DNA of 8,166 bases from Candidatus Saccharimonadota bacterium (GTDB lineage: Bacteria; Patescibacteriota; Saccharimonadia; Saccharimonadales; Saccharimonadaceae): NCBI GenBank assembly GCA_017510305.1, contig JAFWNO010000004.1:1-8166 (forward strand). The letters run 5' to 3'. The notes beneath the pieces are model-generated. The model was given only the letters and a program-made list of their open reading frames with translations. It made no database searches and was not told where the DNA came from. The position numbers were made by a program, and so were the translations under genes. How positions within the stretch are numbered: position 1 is the stretch's first letter; the number at the start of each line of letters is the position of its first letter. Positions 1 to 7,144 of this stretch are shown piece after piece.

Positions 1-1992
1 AGCGGACAGCTCGCCTATGCCGCAGATACTGTTAATGTCACTACTAATTCTCAAAATGGCTACAAACTTTATGTTTCCACTTCCGGCAACGATAATAATA
101 TCTATCAAAATGGCGATAGTAGCACATCTTCTCAGGGCTACTTCCAGCCAGGTTCTGGCACCATCTCTGCTCCAGCCACTCTCCCGCAAAACACTTGGGG
201 CTTTGCTCTAAACAAATCTCAAAGCACTTCCTATTCCTCCGCTTTTGCCAATATATCTGAGTATGTTAATGATACTGGCGCCCCCACCACTTCCTCCACT
301 TGGGCCGAAGTCCCCACCTTTGCCAATTCTTCCGACGCCAAAATCTCAGAGCTCGTCGGCGCCAGCAACACTCCCAACGGCACCGATCTAGATATCTACT
401 ACGGCATCAATGCCAGCACCACCCTCCCCACCGGCGATTATTCCACTGTCATCACATATACCGCCATCTCTGAGGGTGTCAATGTCTTCCCCACCATGCA
501 AGATTTTACTGCCGAGCAGTGCTACAATATGGCAGAAAACACCTCAATCAATCTTTCCGACTCTCGTGACGATAAGTATTACCGCGTCACCAAAATGGCA
601 GACGGCCACTGCTGGATGACCGACAACCTAGCCCTAGATGGCACGGACGCCTATGGCAATGTGCGGGTGCTTACTCCTAGCGACTCTAATGTCACTACTA
701 ACCGCCCACTTGCCGCCAATATTACAGACGGTACAACCTCCGAATATGATGTCATTCAAATTTATTCTGGTAATGCCAACGATGTAACTTCCGAATGTAA
801 TCCATCCTATCCAGACTGTGTAGTAAATACATCCACCAAATACGGCAACCTCTACAACTGGAACGCCGCTACCGCTGGTGTAGGCCTCCAAGCTACTACT
901 GGCACTGTTACAGAATCTATCTGTCCAAAGGGTTGGCAATTGCCAGACAATGATGGGGTTTATTCATATCAAAACTTAATGCTACATTATGGTTTACCGA
1001 CTACAAATATGACTGATGCTCACTCTGCCGTAAAAACAGCTCAGCAATCCCCGCTTAATTTTGCTCTCGCTGGCTATTATGAGAATTCTTCTGTCTATCA
1101 GGCTCACACCGCAGTCTACTGGTCTCGTACTGTCCGCGCTAATAAAACTAATAACGCATTCAGTCTAGCCTTTGTTTCGGAGAATGGCGATCTCTTCCCC
1201 CAAAACAATTTCGCTAAGTATGGTGGCTTCTCCATCCGCTGTGTCTTCTCCGGCCAAGCTACCGATCCCACCATGCAAGACTTCACCACTACTCAGTGTA
1301 ACAATCTTGCCACCAATGCTAGCACGGTCTTAGTAGATCGCCGTAACAACCAATTCTATCGTGTCGTCCATGCCCAAGATGGCAACTGCTGGATGGCGGA
1401 CAACCTCAACATCTACGGTCAAGACATCTCCGCCACCGACTCAGACTTCACCACTCCTTCCACTTACACCATCCCCGCCAGCATCACCGCCACTACAGAC
1501 TGGAATACGAATAATTACACCACAAAGAAAGTAGAAGTGGCTCACGGTCTCGGCCAGTATGCCACATCAGACAGTAGCTACTACGGTGAAGTCTTCTACA
1601 ATTGGACTACTGCCGTAGCTAAAGAAACTACTGCCGGTGTCACTTCTGCACCAAATACCTCCATTTGCCCCGCTGGCTGGCAACTCCCAGTAAATGGCCC
1701 AGAAACCACCAACAAATCTTGGGCTAGACTCCTCGGCTCTACCTACGGCTATAATATTACCACAGGAGCACAATTAATAGAGAACCAGTACCTAGGCTTC
1801 GCTAAGTACTACGGCTTCTGGGGTTGGGACAGCGCCTCCGAGGTCGTTCAGGGCACGTTCGGCTACTTCTGGTCCGGTACGCCTAGTAGCGAGACTAATG
1901 CCGACAACTTATACTACATTTCTGGCGACGTCAACCCTCAGACTAACAGTGGTAAGGGCTACGGCTTTAGTATTCGCTGTGTCCAGCGCTAG
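1..1992 (+). CDS. FISUMP-domain surface protein, 3' part (5' end outside window)
   Basis: The frame is open from base 1 to the TAG at 1990-1992, giving 663 residues with no start in view. An ATG at 496 lies at the edge of a repeat domain and is not the real start. Window residues 1-165 are rich in Thr, Ser, Asn and Gly with alternating beta-strand patterns (for example NGYKLYVSTSG and GDYSTVITYTA), as in secreted beta-sandwich surface proteins. Two FISUMP-type repeats follow (residues about 166-414 and 425-663). Each carries an early Cys, a CWMxDNL motif, ICPxGWQLP and a terminal FSIRC. The protein ends three residues after the last Cys (VQR), with no C-terminal membrane anchor or sorting signal, so export and anchoring must depend on the unseen N-terminus. 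FISUMP proteins are thought to be exported; substrate or binding partner is unknown. Adhesion or cell-cell contact is only an inference. Family call is confident, function is not. Confidence 0.85.
   Translation, partial: SGQLAYAADTVNVTTNSQNGYKLYVSTSGNDNNIYQNGDSSTSSQGYFQPGSGTISAPATLPQNTWGFALNKSQSTSYSSAFANISEYVNDTGAPTTSSTWAEVPTFANSSDAKISELVGASNTPNGTDLDIYYGINASTTLPTGDYSTVITYTAISEGVNVFPTMQDFTAEQCYNMAENTSINLSDSRDDKYYRVTKMADGHCWMTDNLALDGTDAYGNVRVLTPSDSNVTTNRPLAANITDGTTSEYDVIQIYSGNANDVTSECNPSYPDCVVNTSTKYGNLYNWNAATAGVGLQATTGTVTESICPKGWQLPDNDGVYSYQNLMLHYGLPTTNMTDAHSAVKTAQQSPLNFALAGYYENSSVYQAHTAVYWSRTVRANKTNNAFSLAFVSENGDLFPQNNFAKYGGFSIRCVFSGQATDPTMQDFTTTQCNNLATNASTVLVDRRNNQFYRVVHAQDGNCWMADNLNIYGQDISATDSDFTTPSTYTIPASITATTDWNTNNYTTKKVEVAHGLGQYATSDSSYYGEVFYNWTTAVAKETTAGVTSAPNTSICPAGWQLPVNGPETTNKSWARLLGSTYGYNITTGAQLIENQYLGFAKYYGFWGWDSASEVVQGTFGYFWSGTPSSETNADNLYYISGDVNPQTNSGKGYGFSIRCVQR
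496..1242 (+). repeat. FISUMP repeat 1 (protein-level tandem repeat)
   Basis: Begins with PTMQDFTAEQC and ends with FSIRC. Cysteines fall at window residues 174, 204 (HCW), in ICPKGW, and 414. An additional pair at residues 266 and 273 (SECNPSYPDC) is absent from repeat 2. It aligns end to end with repeat 2, with strongest agreement at the first 50 residues, at the ICPxGWQLP motif and at the C-terminal end. Confidence 0.8.
1273..1989 (+). repeat. FISUMP repeat 2 (protein-level tandem repeat)
   Basis: Begins with PTMQDFTTTQC and ends with FSIRCVQR at the end of the protein. It keeps the same four cysteines as repeat 1 (TQC, NCW, ICPAGW, IRC). A ten-residue linker separates the two copies. The nucleotide sequences are clearly diverged, so this is an old domain duplication rather than a recent one. 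Confidence 0.8.
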
Positions 1993-2007
1993 CTCATAGC
2001 ATAGAAT

Positions 2008-2040
2008 AAAAAGCCATCGCGAGCGCGGTGGCTTTTTCTT
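2008..2040. terminator. Bidirectional Rho-independent terminator
   Basis: A 13-bp stem (AAAAAGCCATCGC with GCGGTGGCTTTTT, one G-T wobble) closes on a GAGC loop and runs into T-rich tails on both strands. It lies 16 bases past the stop of the FISUMP gene and 17 bases past the stop of the convergent pyrophosphatase gene, so it can end both transcripts. It fills nearly all of the short convergent gap. Confidence 0.9.
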
Positions 2041-2056
2041 GAACTAGAAAAGGGAA

Positions 2057-2590
2057 TTAGTGTTCCTTATTCCAGCGCTTAATAGCCTCAGCAATCACTT
2101 CCTTGGCCGCGTCCACGCCAGCAAATTCCTTCACTTCCGTTGTACCAGCCTCCTTCAAATCCTTATAGTGATTGAAGTGGAAATCAATCTGGCGAATAAG
2201 TTGTGCTGGCAAATCTTTCAAAGATTCATAGCAGTTGCCATTATTACGGTCGTCCGCTGGCACCGCGATAATCTTATCGTCGACTTCGCCGCCATCCACA
2301 AACTTCATCACGCCAAGGATGCGCGCAGTCAAATAAATACCGGTAGTAAGTGGCTGCTCGGTGATGAGTAGTACGTCCAGTTCGTCACCATCTTCATCCA
2401 AAGTTTGTGGAATAAAGCCATAGTTGCAAGGCTTCGCAAAGGCCATTGGTTCTACGCGGTCTAGCATAAAGCAGGCTTTCTCCCTGTCCCACTCAATCTT
2501 ATGGTTAGACCCAGTTGGAATCTCCACTACTACATTAATTTCACCTTTTTCATAATCCCCCGGCTCTAGAATTTTATTAAAATCTGCCAT
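2057..2590 (-). CDS. ppa: Inorganic pyrophosphatase (family I, soluble)
   Basis: Hydrolyses pyrophosphate to two phosphates in the cytoplasm, using Mg2+, and so pulls nucleic-acid, protein and nucleotide-sugar synthesis forward. The 177-residue product matches the usual bacterial length (E. coli 176). Visible family features are VVVEIPTGS near residue 20, CNYGFIP (55-61), the signature DGDELDV (67-73) supplying metal-binding Asp67, Asp69 and Asp72, then Asp99, Asp104 and Lys106 (VDGGEVDDK), and the HYKDL segment with Tyr142-Lys143. All expected active-site residues appear present. The start is the ATG at 2590, with AAGGAG five bases upstream. A longer frame starting at 2650 would begin upstream of the likely promoter and adds 20 residues unlike the family, so it is rejected. 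The gene is single, divergent from the ABC gene and convergent with the FISUMP gene. Confidence 0.96.
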   Translation of the reverse strand: MADFNKILEPGDYEKGEINVVVEIPTGSNHKIEWDREKACFMLDRVEPMAFAKPCNYGFIPQTLDEDGDELDVLLITEQPLTTGIYLTARILGVMKFVDGGEVDDKIIAVPADDRNNGNCYESLKDLPAQLIRQIDFHFNHYKDLKEAGTTEVKEFAGVDAAKEVIAEAIKRWNKEH

Positions 2591-2614
2591 TTTTACTCCT
2601 TTTTTATATATATT

Positions 2615-2646
2615 ATTATAGCATATATTACGAGGCGAGACTTCAA
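2615..2646 (-). promoter_or_regulatory. Extended -10 promoter of ppa
   Basis: Read on the minus strand, TGCTATAAT (a perfect -10 preceded by TGn) occupies 2623-2615. Transcription would start near 2608, about 18 bases before the ATG and just upstream of the AAGGAG ribosome site at 2601-2596. A -35-like TTGAAG lies at 2646-2641, but its 20-base spacing is long, so the extended -10 is probably what matters. The TTGAAG sits within the left arm of the inverted repeat. Confidence 0.7.
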
Positions 2647-2750
2647 ACATTTACTTTGTGAACAATATCCCGAAGGCTTTCAAAAAAGTCAAGGTTTTAT
2701 ACCTTTACTTTTTTGGAAACGTAGGCGTCCACAAAGTGAATGCTTGAAGT
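2640..2750. repeat. Nested inverted repeat in the divergent intergenic region
   Basis: Outer arms 2640-2660 and 2730-2750 are 21-base imperfect inverted copies that match at 19 of 21 positions. An inner stem-loop has arms 2678-2695 and 2701-2718 (18 positions, one mismatch, one G-T pair) with a TTTAT loop. The stretches between inner and outer stems (2661-2677, 2719-2729) do not pair. There is no poly-T tail where a terminator would need one, and no coding frame. The size and terminal inverted repeats would fit a small non-autonomous mobile element (MITE) or a large dyad operator. The heptamer GTAGGCG occurs twice, at 2721-2727 and 2749-2755. Confidence 0.75.
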
Positions 2751-2773
2751 AGGCGCCGCCGATATGCTAAAAT
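2744..2773 (+). promoter_or_regulatory. Promoter of the ABC transporter gene
   Basis: TTGAAG (2744-2749), an 18-base spacer and TGCTAAAAT (-10 hexamer 2768-2773, with TGn) form a plausible promoter. The predicted start of transcription falls at about 2780, the A of the ATG itself, which predicts a leaderless mRNA. The -35 lies in the right arm of the inverted repeat, and ATATGCTAAAAT is a near mirror of the ppa promoter's ATATGCTATAAT. Confidence 0.6.
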
Positions 2774-2779
2774 AATAAT

Positions 2780-4576
2780 ATGGTAAAGGAGAAAAAGCAA
2801 AAATTTTTGGTTGGTCGCACATTGTACTATTTTTGGTCCGCCCAGTGGCGCCACAAATGGCTCACTCTCGGCACATTTATTAGCACGCCAATCGTCATCC
2901 TCTGGCGCGAAGTAATTTTTGCCTATCTAATTGCCGATATCATCGCTAAAGTCACCGAAAATCCATCGCTAGAATATATTCAGACATATCTCGTTCCAGA
3001 GGCTATCCTTATTGTTTTACTCCGTCTCATCTTTTCGTCTCTACTTGGCGAATTTCGAGTATGGACGCACTGGAAAATGGAAATCCACGCCATATATTAT
3101 TTATACAATCTTTGTTTCGATACTATTGCTGCGCAAAGTATGCAGTTTCATAATAATCGTTTTTCCGGCTCGCTCGTTTCGCAGGTTAATAAATTTGTTG
3201 GTGCCTATGAGCGTTTCATGGACGAATTGATTTTTAATGTTATTCCTCTCGTTGTAACTATTGTCACTTGTATAGCCGCCCTCTTTTTCAAAGTGCCGCT
3301 TTATGCGCTCGGTCTATTATTCTTTGTTATATTCTTCGCTACAGTCGCTTATCTTGCATTCAGAAAGATTATCCCGCTTAATCTCAAACTCGCTGATAGC
3401 GAAAACAAACGCACTGGCCAGCTCGCCGATAGCATTACCAACATTATTTCCGTTAAATCTTATGCTAATGAAAAGCACGAGCAGAAAAGATTTCAAAAGT
3501 TCAGCACCGCCACCGCCAAGGCCACGACCAACCTGCTCAATACCGAAATGAAACGCAATTTTGGCTTTGACTTCGTCTATATCGGTGTCACTGTTATTAG
3601 CCTTTTCTTCTTCCTTTTTGGGCAGAGTTATTTCGGCATTTCTCTCGCTACTATCCTCATCATTTTTCAATATACTAATAATGTTACGAGCTATTTATGG
3701 GGTTTTAATAATATCTTCAAAAGTATGAATCGTATCTTTGGCGATTCTACCGAGATGGTCGAGATTTTAGACATGAAAGATGATGTGGTGGACGCTCCAA
3801 ACGCTGCCAAGTTACAAGTTTCAAAAGGCGCAGTAGATTTTAATAATATCACTTTTCAGCATCAAGAGGCTAAAGCTCCAATTTTCAAGAATTTCACGCT
3901 CAGTATAAAACCAGGCGAACGCATTGGTCTTGTGGGTGTGTCTGGCTCAGGCAAGACTACTCTCACTAAATTACTCCTCAGATTTGCCGACGTTTCTGAA
4001 GGTGGCATTGCTATCGATGGCCAAGACATCAAGGACATCACTCAGGAGTCGCTTCGCAAAGCAATTGCTTACGTCCCTCAGGAAACTTCGCTATTCCACC
4101 GTTCCGTCGCCGAAAATATCGCCTATGCCAAGCCCAGCGCCACTAAAGAAGAAATTATCCGCGCCGCCAAGCTCGCCAATGCCCACGATTTTATTAAAGA
4201 TTTACCACAGGGGTACGATACATTAGTCGGCGAGCGCGGTGTCAAATTATCTGGTGGCCAGCGTCAGCGCATTGCTATCGCTCGGGCTATCTTAAAAGAT
4301 GCGCCAATTCTCGTCCTAGACGAAGCCACTTCCGCCCTAGATTCCGAGAGCGAAGCCCTCATTCAGTCCGCTCTCGAGCACCTCATGAAAGGTCGCACAT
4401 CTCTAGTCATTGCTCACCGTCTTTCGACTGTTGCCGGGCTAGACCGTATCGTCGTCCTAAAAAATGGCAAAATCGCCGAGCAGGGCACTCATGCAGAATT
4501 ATTAGAAAATAACGGCGCCTATCATCAATTATGGTCTCGACAGTCCGGCGCATTCCTTTCCGGCAATGCCGAATAG
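2780..4576 (+). CDS. ABC exporter half-transporter (fused permease and ATPase)
   Basis: A 598-residue membrane transporter of the MsbA/MdlB type, expected to work as a homo- or heterodimer that uses ATP to export lipids, peptides or drugs. The substrate cannot be read from the sequence. Six hydrophobic segments lie at about residues 28-50, 70-89, 150-170, 172-194, 264-281 and 286-305. The C-terminal ATPase is complete: Walker A GVSGSGKT (386-393, Lys392), Q-loop Gln434, signature LSGGQ (490-494), Walker B ILVLDEAT (510-517) with catalytic Glu515, D-loop SALD, and H-loop His546. The length is normal for the family and no protease or accessory domain is fused. No Shine-Dalgarno sequence precedes the ATG, and the promoter position suggests leaderless translation. 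Only 23 bases separate it from pepN, which has its own -10 box; read-through from this gene is also possible as no terminator is seen. Confidence 0.93.
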   Translation: MVKEKKQKFLVGRTLYYFWSAQWRHKWLTLGTFISTPIVILWREVIFAYLIADIIAKVTENPSLEYIQTYLVPEAILIVLLRLIFSSLLGEFRVWTHWKMEIHAIYYLYNLCFDTIAAQSMQFHNNRFSGSLVSQVNKFVGAYERFMDELIFNVIPLVVTIVTCIAALFFKVPLYALGLLFFVIFFATVAYLAFRKIIPLNLKLADSENKRTGQLADSITNIISVKSYANEKHEQKRFQKFSTATAKATTNLLNTEMKRNFGFDFVYIGVTVISLFFFLFGQSYFGISLATILIIFQYTNNVTSYLWGFNNIFKSMNRIFGDSTEMVEILDMKDDVVDAPNAAKLQVSKGAVDFNNITFQHQEAKAPIFKNFTLSIKPGERIGLVGVSGSGKTTLTKLLLRFADVSEGGIAIDGQDIKDITQESLRKAIAYVPQETSLFHRSVAENIAYAKPSATKEEIIRAAKLANAHDFIKDLPQGYDTLVGERGVKLSGGQRQRIAIARAILKDAPILVLDEATSALDSESEALIQSALEHLMKGRTSLVIAHRLSTVAGLDRIVVLKNGKIAEQGTHAELLENNGAYHQLWSRQSGAFLSGNAE

Positions 4577-4582
4577 TCTCTG

Positions 4583-4591
4583 TGGTATAAT
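4583..4591 (+). promoter_or_regulatory. Extended -10 promoter of pepN
   Basis: TGGTATAAT, a perfect -10 hexamer (4586-4591) with TGn in front, fills the short gap after the ABC gene. No convincing -35 is present at the right distance. Transcription would start at about 4598, within two or so bases of the ATG at 4600, and there is no Shine-Dalgarno sequence, so the message is predicted to be leaderless. Confidence 0.6.
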
Positions 4592-4599
4592 TATAAGTA

Positions 4600-7143
4600 A
4601 TGGAAAAATTAGTAGAGTATTTTAAACCAACCAATTATCAGCTAAGTTTGCAAATCAATAAGCATCAGGAAACTTTGCGCGGCACCTGTATTATTACTGG
4701 TGAGCAGCTCGCCCCAGTAATCAAGCTCCACGCCGTAGGTCTCAAAGTCACCTCCGTTTCAGTAAACGAGAAGCCAATTGCGTTTAGGCAGGAGTTTGGA
4801 TTGCTGGTGATAGATTTAGGGGATGGAGCGATTTCAGATTTGCCATTCTCGGGATCTATTTTCTCACGAGAAAATACGATAGGGAGCGACCCTGTAACGA
4901 CAGGCGTCGCGACCGGTGCCCGAGAAGGCAAAACTGAAAGCGCGACTACTACTATCGAAATCAAATATCATACCCGCCTAAACCGCAACATGCAGGGCGC
5001 CTACCTCTCCACCTACCAGCACGCCGGCGCCGAGGAGCGCATCGTCACCACTCAGTTCGAAAGCCACTATGCCCGCGAATGTTTCCCTTGTATCGATGAG
5101 CCAGCCGCCAAAGCCACTTTCGACTTAAAAATCACCACTCCCGATTTAGACGATGAAGTTATCTCCAATATGCCTATAAAGGAAAGTAAAATTGTCGAGC
5201 ACCCCACCGTTGATATTGATTTAAATATCTCCGGCACCGCCAAAAAGAAAATCGTCACCTTCGAGCAGACGCCAAAGATGTCTACCTATCTCCTCGCCTT
5301 TGTAATGGGCCGCTTCCACAAAAAGACTATTAAGTCCGACAGTGGCCTCCCCGTCACCACTTACTGTGCGCTCAATCAAGACCCTAAAACTTTAAATTTT
5401 GCCAACCAAATCGCCGCCGATGCCATTGAGTATTATAATAGTAAATTCGGCGTAAAATATCCTCTACCCAAATTAGATCAAGTTGCCCTCCCAGATTTTG
5501 AGGCCGGCGCTATGGAAAACTGGGGCCTCGTTACTTATCGCGAGTCCTGCCTCCTTGCCGATGATAATTCACCTCTAGATTCCAAAGAGGGAATCGCCAT
5601 CACTATTACTCACGAGCTATCTCACCAATGGTTTGGTAATCTTGTCACCATGAAATGGTGGGATGACCTCTGGCTCAATGAAAGTTTTGCCACCGTTATG
5701 TCCTACATTTGTACCGATGCTATTCATCCAGAGTATCACATTTGGCAAGATTTCTTCACTTCCGAATGTCTTGCTGCTCTCACCCGCGATGCTTATCCAG
5801 GCGTCCAAGCTGTCAAGCAAGAAGTGAATGACCCAGCCGAAATCGCTACTCTCTTTGATGCCAGCATTGTCTATGCCAAGGGTGCTCATCTGATGTTTAT
5901 GCTTATTCGCCTCATGGGCAAGCGCCAATTCTTTGCTGGTATTAAAAAGTACTTCAAAGATTACCAATATAAGAATACCGTTGGCGACGATCTCTGGGCT
6001 TCTCTCCAGCCCCATGCCGATTTCGACGTCCGCGAATTTATGGACACTTGGATCTCCCAGCCGGGCTATCCCGTCATCACCGATGGTGTCCAACAGCGCT
6101 TCCTCATCACCGGTGGCACCGACGAATCCACTTGGCCTCTCCCAGAGATAAAAGACGACATGTCCGGCCACTATCTCATCAATCTCAGCGGCACCGAGTT
6201 TGCCGATGCTTTAGGTAGCTTCAAGAATCTCAAAGAGGAGCAGCGCTATCGCCTTCTCATAGACCGCTTGCTCCTATCTGAAACTTCCCTTGTTTCCGCC
6301 GCCAGCCTCTTAGATTTGCTTCAGGCTTTCAAAGATGAAAAAGATAAAACTATCTGGGACCTACTTTCTACTATTATTAATAAACTCAAAATTTTCTGCC
6401 CATATGGCTCGCCTGAGTATAATAATTATCAAAAATTCGTCTATAGTATTATCAGGTCTAACTTAGACCGCCTCGGCATCAAGCCAAAATCGTCAGATAA
6501 AATCAACGATGTCAAGCTTCGCCCTACTATCCTCGCCTATGCTCTCTATTCCAAAGACCAATTAACCATTGATAACCTTTCTAATCGTTATAATAGTGAT
6601 TATAAGAAGCTCGATGCCGAGACTCGCTACGCTGTCCTCGCCGCCAAGCTGGAAACTACCATAGAGGAAATATTTGATGAATATGTTTCCGCCTATTCTG
6701 ATACTGCCGAGCCAGATTTAAGGGCAGATTTACTTGCTGCTTTCAGCGATGTTGAGCGCCCTACTACCGTTAAAAAGGTATTAAAATTACTAGAAAGCCC
6801 CGAAATCGTCCGCCCGCAAGACCATATTTACCTCTTTGCCTATCTTGTTCGCAACCACGCCACCAAGGACCAAGCTCTAGATTGGCTCTATACCCACTGG
6901 GATTATGTGAAAGATCTCACTGGCGAAAAGACACTTGATGATTACATCCGTATCTCTGCCCGCGTTATCCGCACCAAGGCCGAGGCCGATAAATACTTTA
7001 CTTTCTTTGACCCACTATCAAACGAGCCAGCCTTCACCCGTTCAATCGCTGTCGCCCACCAAGAGATCAACGCCCGCCTTCACTGGCTAGATCTCGATGA
7101 AAAGGCCGTCTCCACCCGCCTCGCTGACCTCACCCAAGGATAG
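4600..7143 (+). CDS. pepN: M1-family zinc aminopeptidase (PepN type)
   Basis: Removes N-terminal amino acids from peptides, probably in the cytosol, since no signal peptide is visible. That would suit an organism living on scavenged peptides. The 847-residue length fits the family (E. coli PepN 870). The order is an N-terminal beta domain (about 1-210), a thermolysin-like catalytic domain, and a helical ERAP1-type C-terminal domain (about 500-840). Key residues are present: the exopeptidase motif GAMEN (303-307), HELSH (338-342) with the third zinc ligand Glu361 in LWLNE, and the transition-state Tyr425 (SIVYAKGA). The ATG at 4600 is chosen because it gives the usual family start and sits just after an extended -10 box. 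The odd part is residues 77-115, encoded by a palindromic segment with codons unlike the rest (ACG, ATA, GGG, TCG, CGA), where other family members pass directly between two beta strands. The catalytic core is untouched, so the enzyme is probably active. Confidence 0.95.
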   Translation: MEKLVEYFKPTNYQLSLQINKHQETLRGTCIITGEQLAPVIKLHAVGLKVTSVSVNEKPIAFRQEFGLLVIDLGDGAISDLPFSGSIFSRENTIGSDPVTTGVATGAREGKTESATTTIEIKYHTRLNRNMQGAYLSTYQHAGAEERIVTTQFESHYARECFPCIDEPAAKATFDLKITTPDLDDEVISNMPIKESKIVEHPTVDIDLNISGTAKKKIVTFEQTPKMSTYLLAFVMGRFHKKTIKSDSGLPVTTYCALNQDPKTLNFANQIAADAIEYYNSKFGVKYPLPKLDQVALPDFEAGAMENWGLVTYRESCLLADDNSPLDSKEGIAITITHELSHQWFGNLVTMKWWDDLWLNESFATVMSYICTDAIHPEYHIWQDFFTSECLAALTRDAYPGVQAVKQEVNDPAEIATLFDASIVYAKGAHLMFMLIRLMGKRQFFAGIKKYFKDYQYKNTVGDDLWASLQPHADFDVREFMDTWISQPGYPVITDGVQQRFLITGGTDESTWPLPEIKDDMSGHYLINLSGTEFADALGSFKNLKEEQRYRLLIDRLLLSETSLVSAASLLDLLQAFKDEKDKTIWDLLSTIINKLKIFCPYGSPEYNNYQKFVYSIIRSNLDRLGIKPKSSDKINDVKLRPTILAYALYSKDQLTIDNLSNRYNSDYKKLDAETRYAVLAAKLETTIEEIFDEYVSAYSDTAEPDLRADLLAAFSDVERPTTVKKVLKLLESPEIVRPQDHIYLFAYLVRNHATKDQALDWLYTHWDYVKDLTGEKTLDDYIRISARVIRTKAEADKYFTFFDPLSNEPAFTRSIAVAHQEINARLHWLDLDEKAVSTRLADLTQG
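4828..4943. repeat. Palindromic element inside the pepN reading frame
   Basis: Outer arms 4828-4853 and 4919-4943 pair over 23 bp: GCG, TTTCAG, TTTGCC and TTCTCGGG against their complements, interrupted by an A-G mismatch, an A-A mismatch and one bulged A. Between the arms lie two further hairpins: 4858-4875, a perfect 8-bp stem with a 2-base spacer (ATTTTCTC/GAGAAAAT), and 4886-4910, a 10-bp stem with one bulge and an AACG loop. The whole segment therefore folds as a three-way junction. It encodes residues 77-115 of the aminopeptidase without a stop. The arrangement resembles palindromic elements known to insert in frame in Rickettsia genes; no sequence match to those is claimed. Confidence 0.8.
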
Positions 7144-7144
7144 C

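Noticed and set aside
496..498. ATG at 496 as the start of the FISUMP gene
   Set aside because: The frame is open back to base 1 with secreted-protein-like sequence, and this Met is the first residue of a repeat whose counterpart also begins with Met at 1273. No ribosome site precedes it.
634..939. Minus-strand open frame opposite the FISUMP gene
   Set aside because: It is a shadow of the coding strand, with no ribosome site, promoter or recognisable protein features. The same holds for the open frames opposite the ABC and pepN genes.
2591..2650. Longer ppa starting at 2650 (20 extra residues)
   Set aside because: The extension runs through the TGCTATAAT promoter, and the ATG at 2590 has a well-spaced AAGGAG and gives the normal family length.
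2678..2718. Inner hairpin of the intergenic repeat as a transcription terminator
   Set aside because: The T run lies inside the stem arm rather than after it, and both neighbouring genes diverge from this region, so nothing needs terminating there.
4858..4910. tRNA-like gene in the pepN palindrome
   Set aside because: The three-way junction has two hairpins, not the tRNA set, and lacks a T-loop (GTTCRA) and an anticodon-arm pattern. It also sits within a clearly used reading frame.
4780..4950. Compensating frameshifts or an assembly error in pepN
   Set aside because: The frame continues into family-typical sequence (IEIKYHTRLNRNMQGAYLS), and the odd stretch is explained by its palindromic structure. 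An error would not create 23 bp of paired arms.
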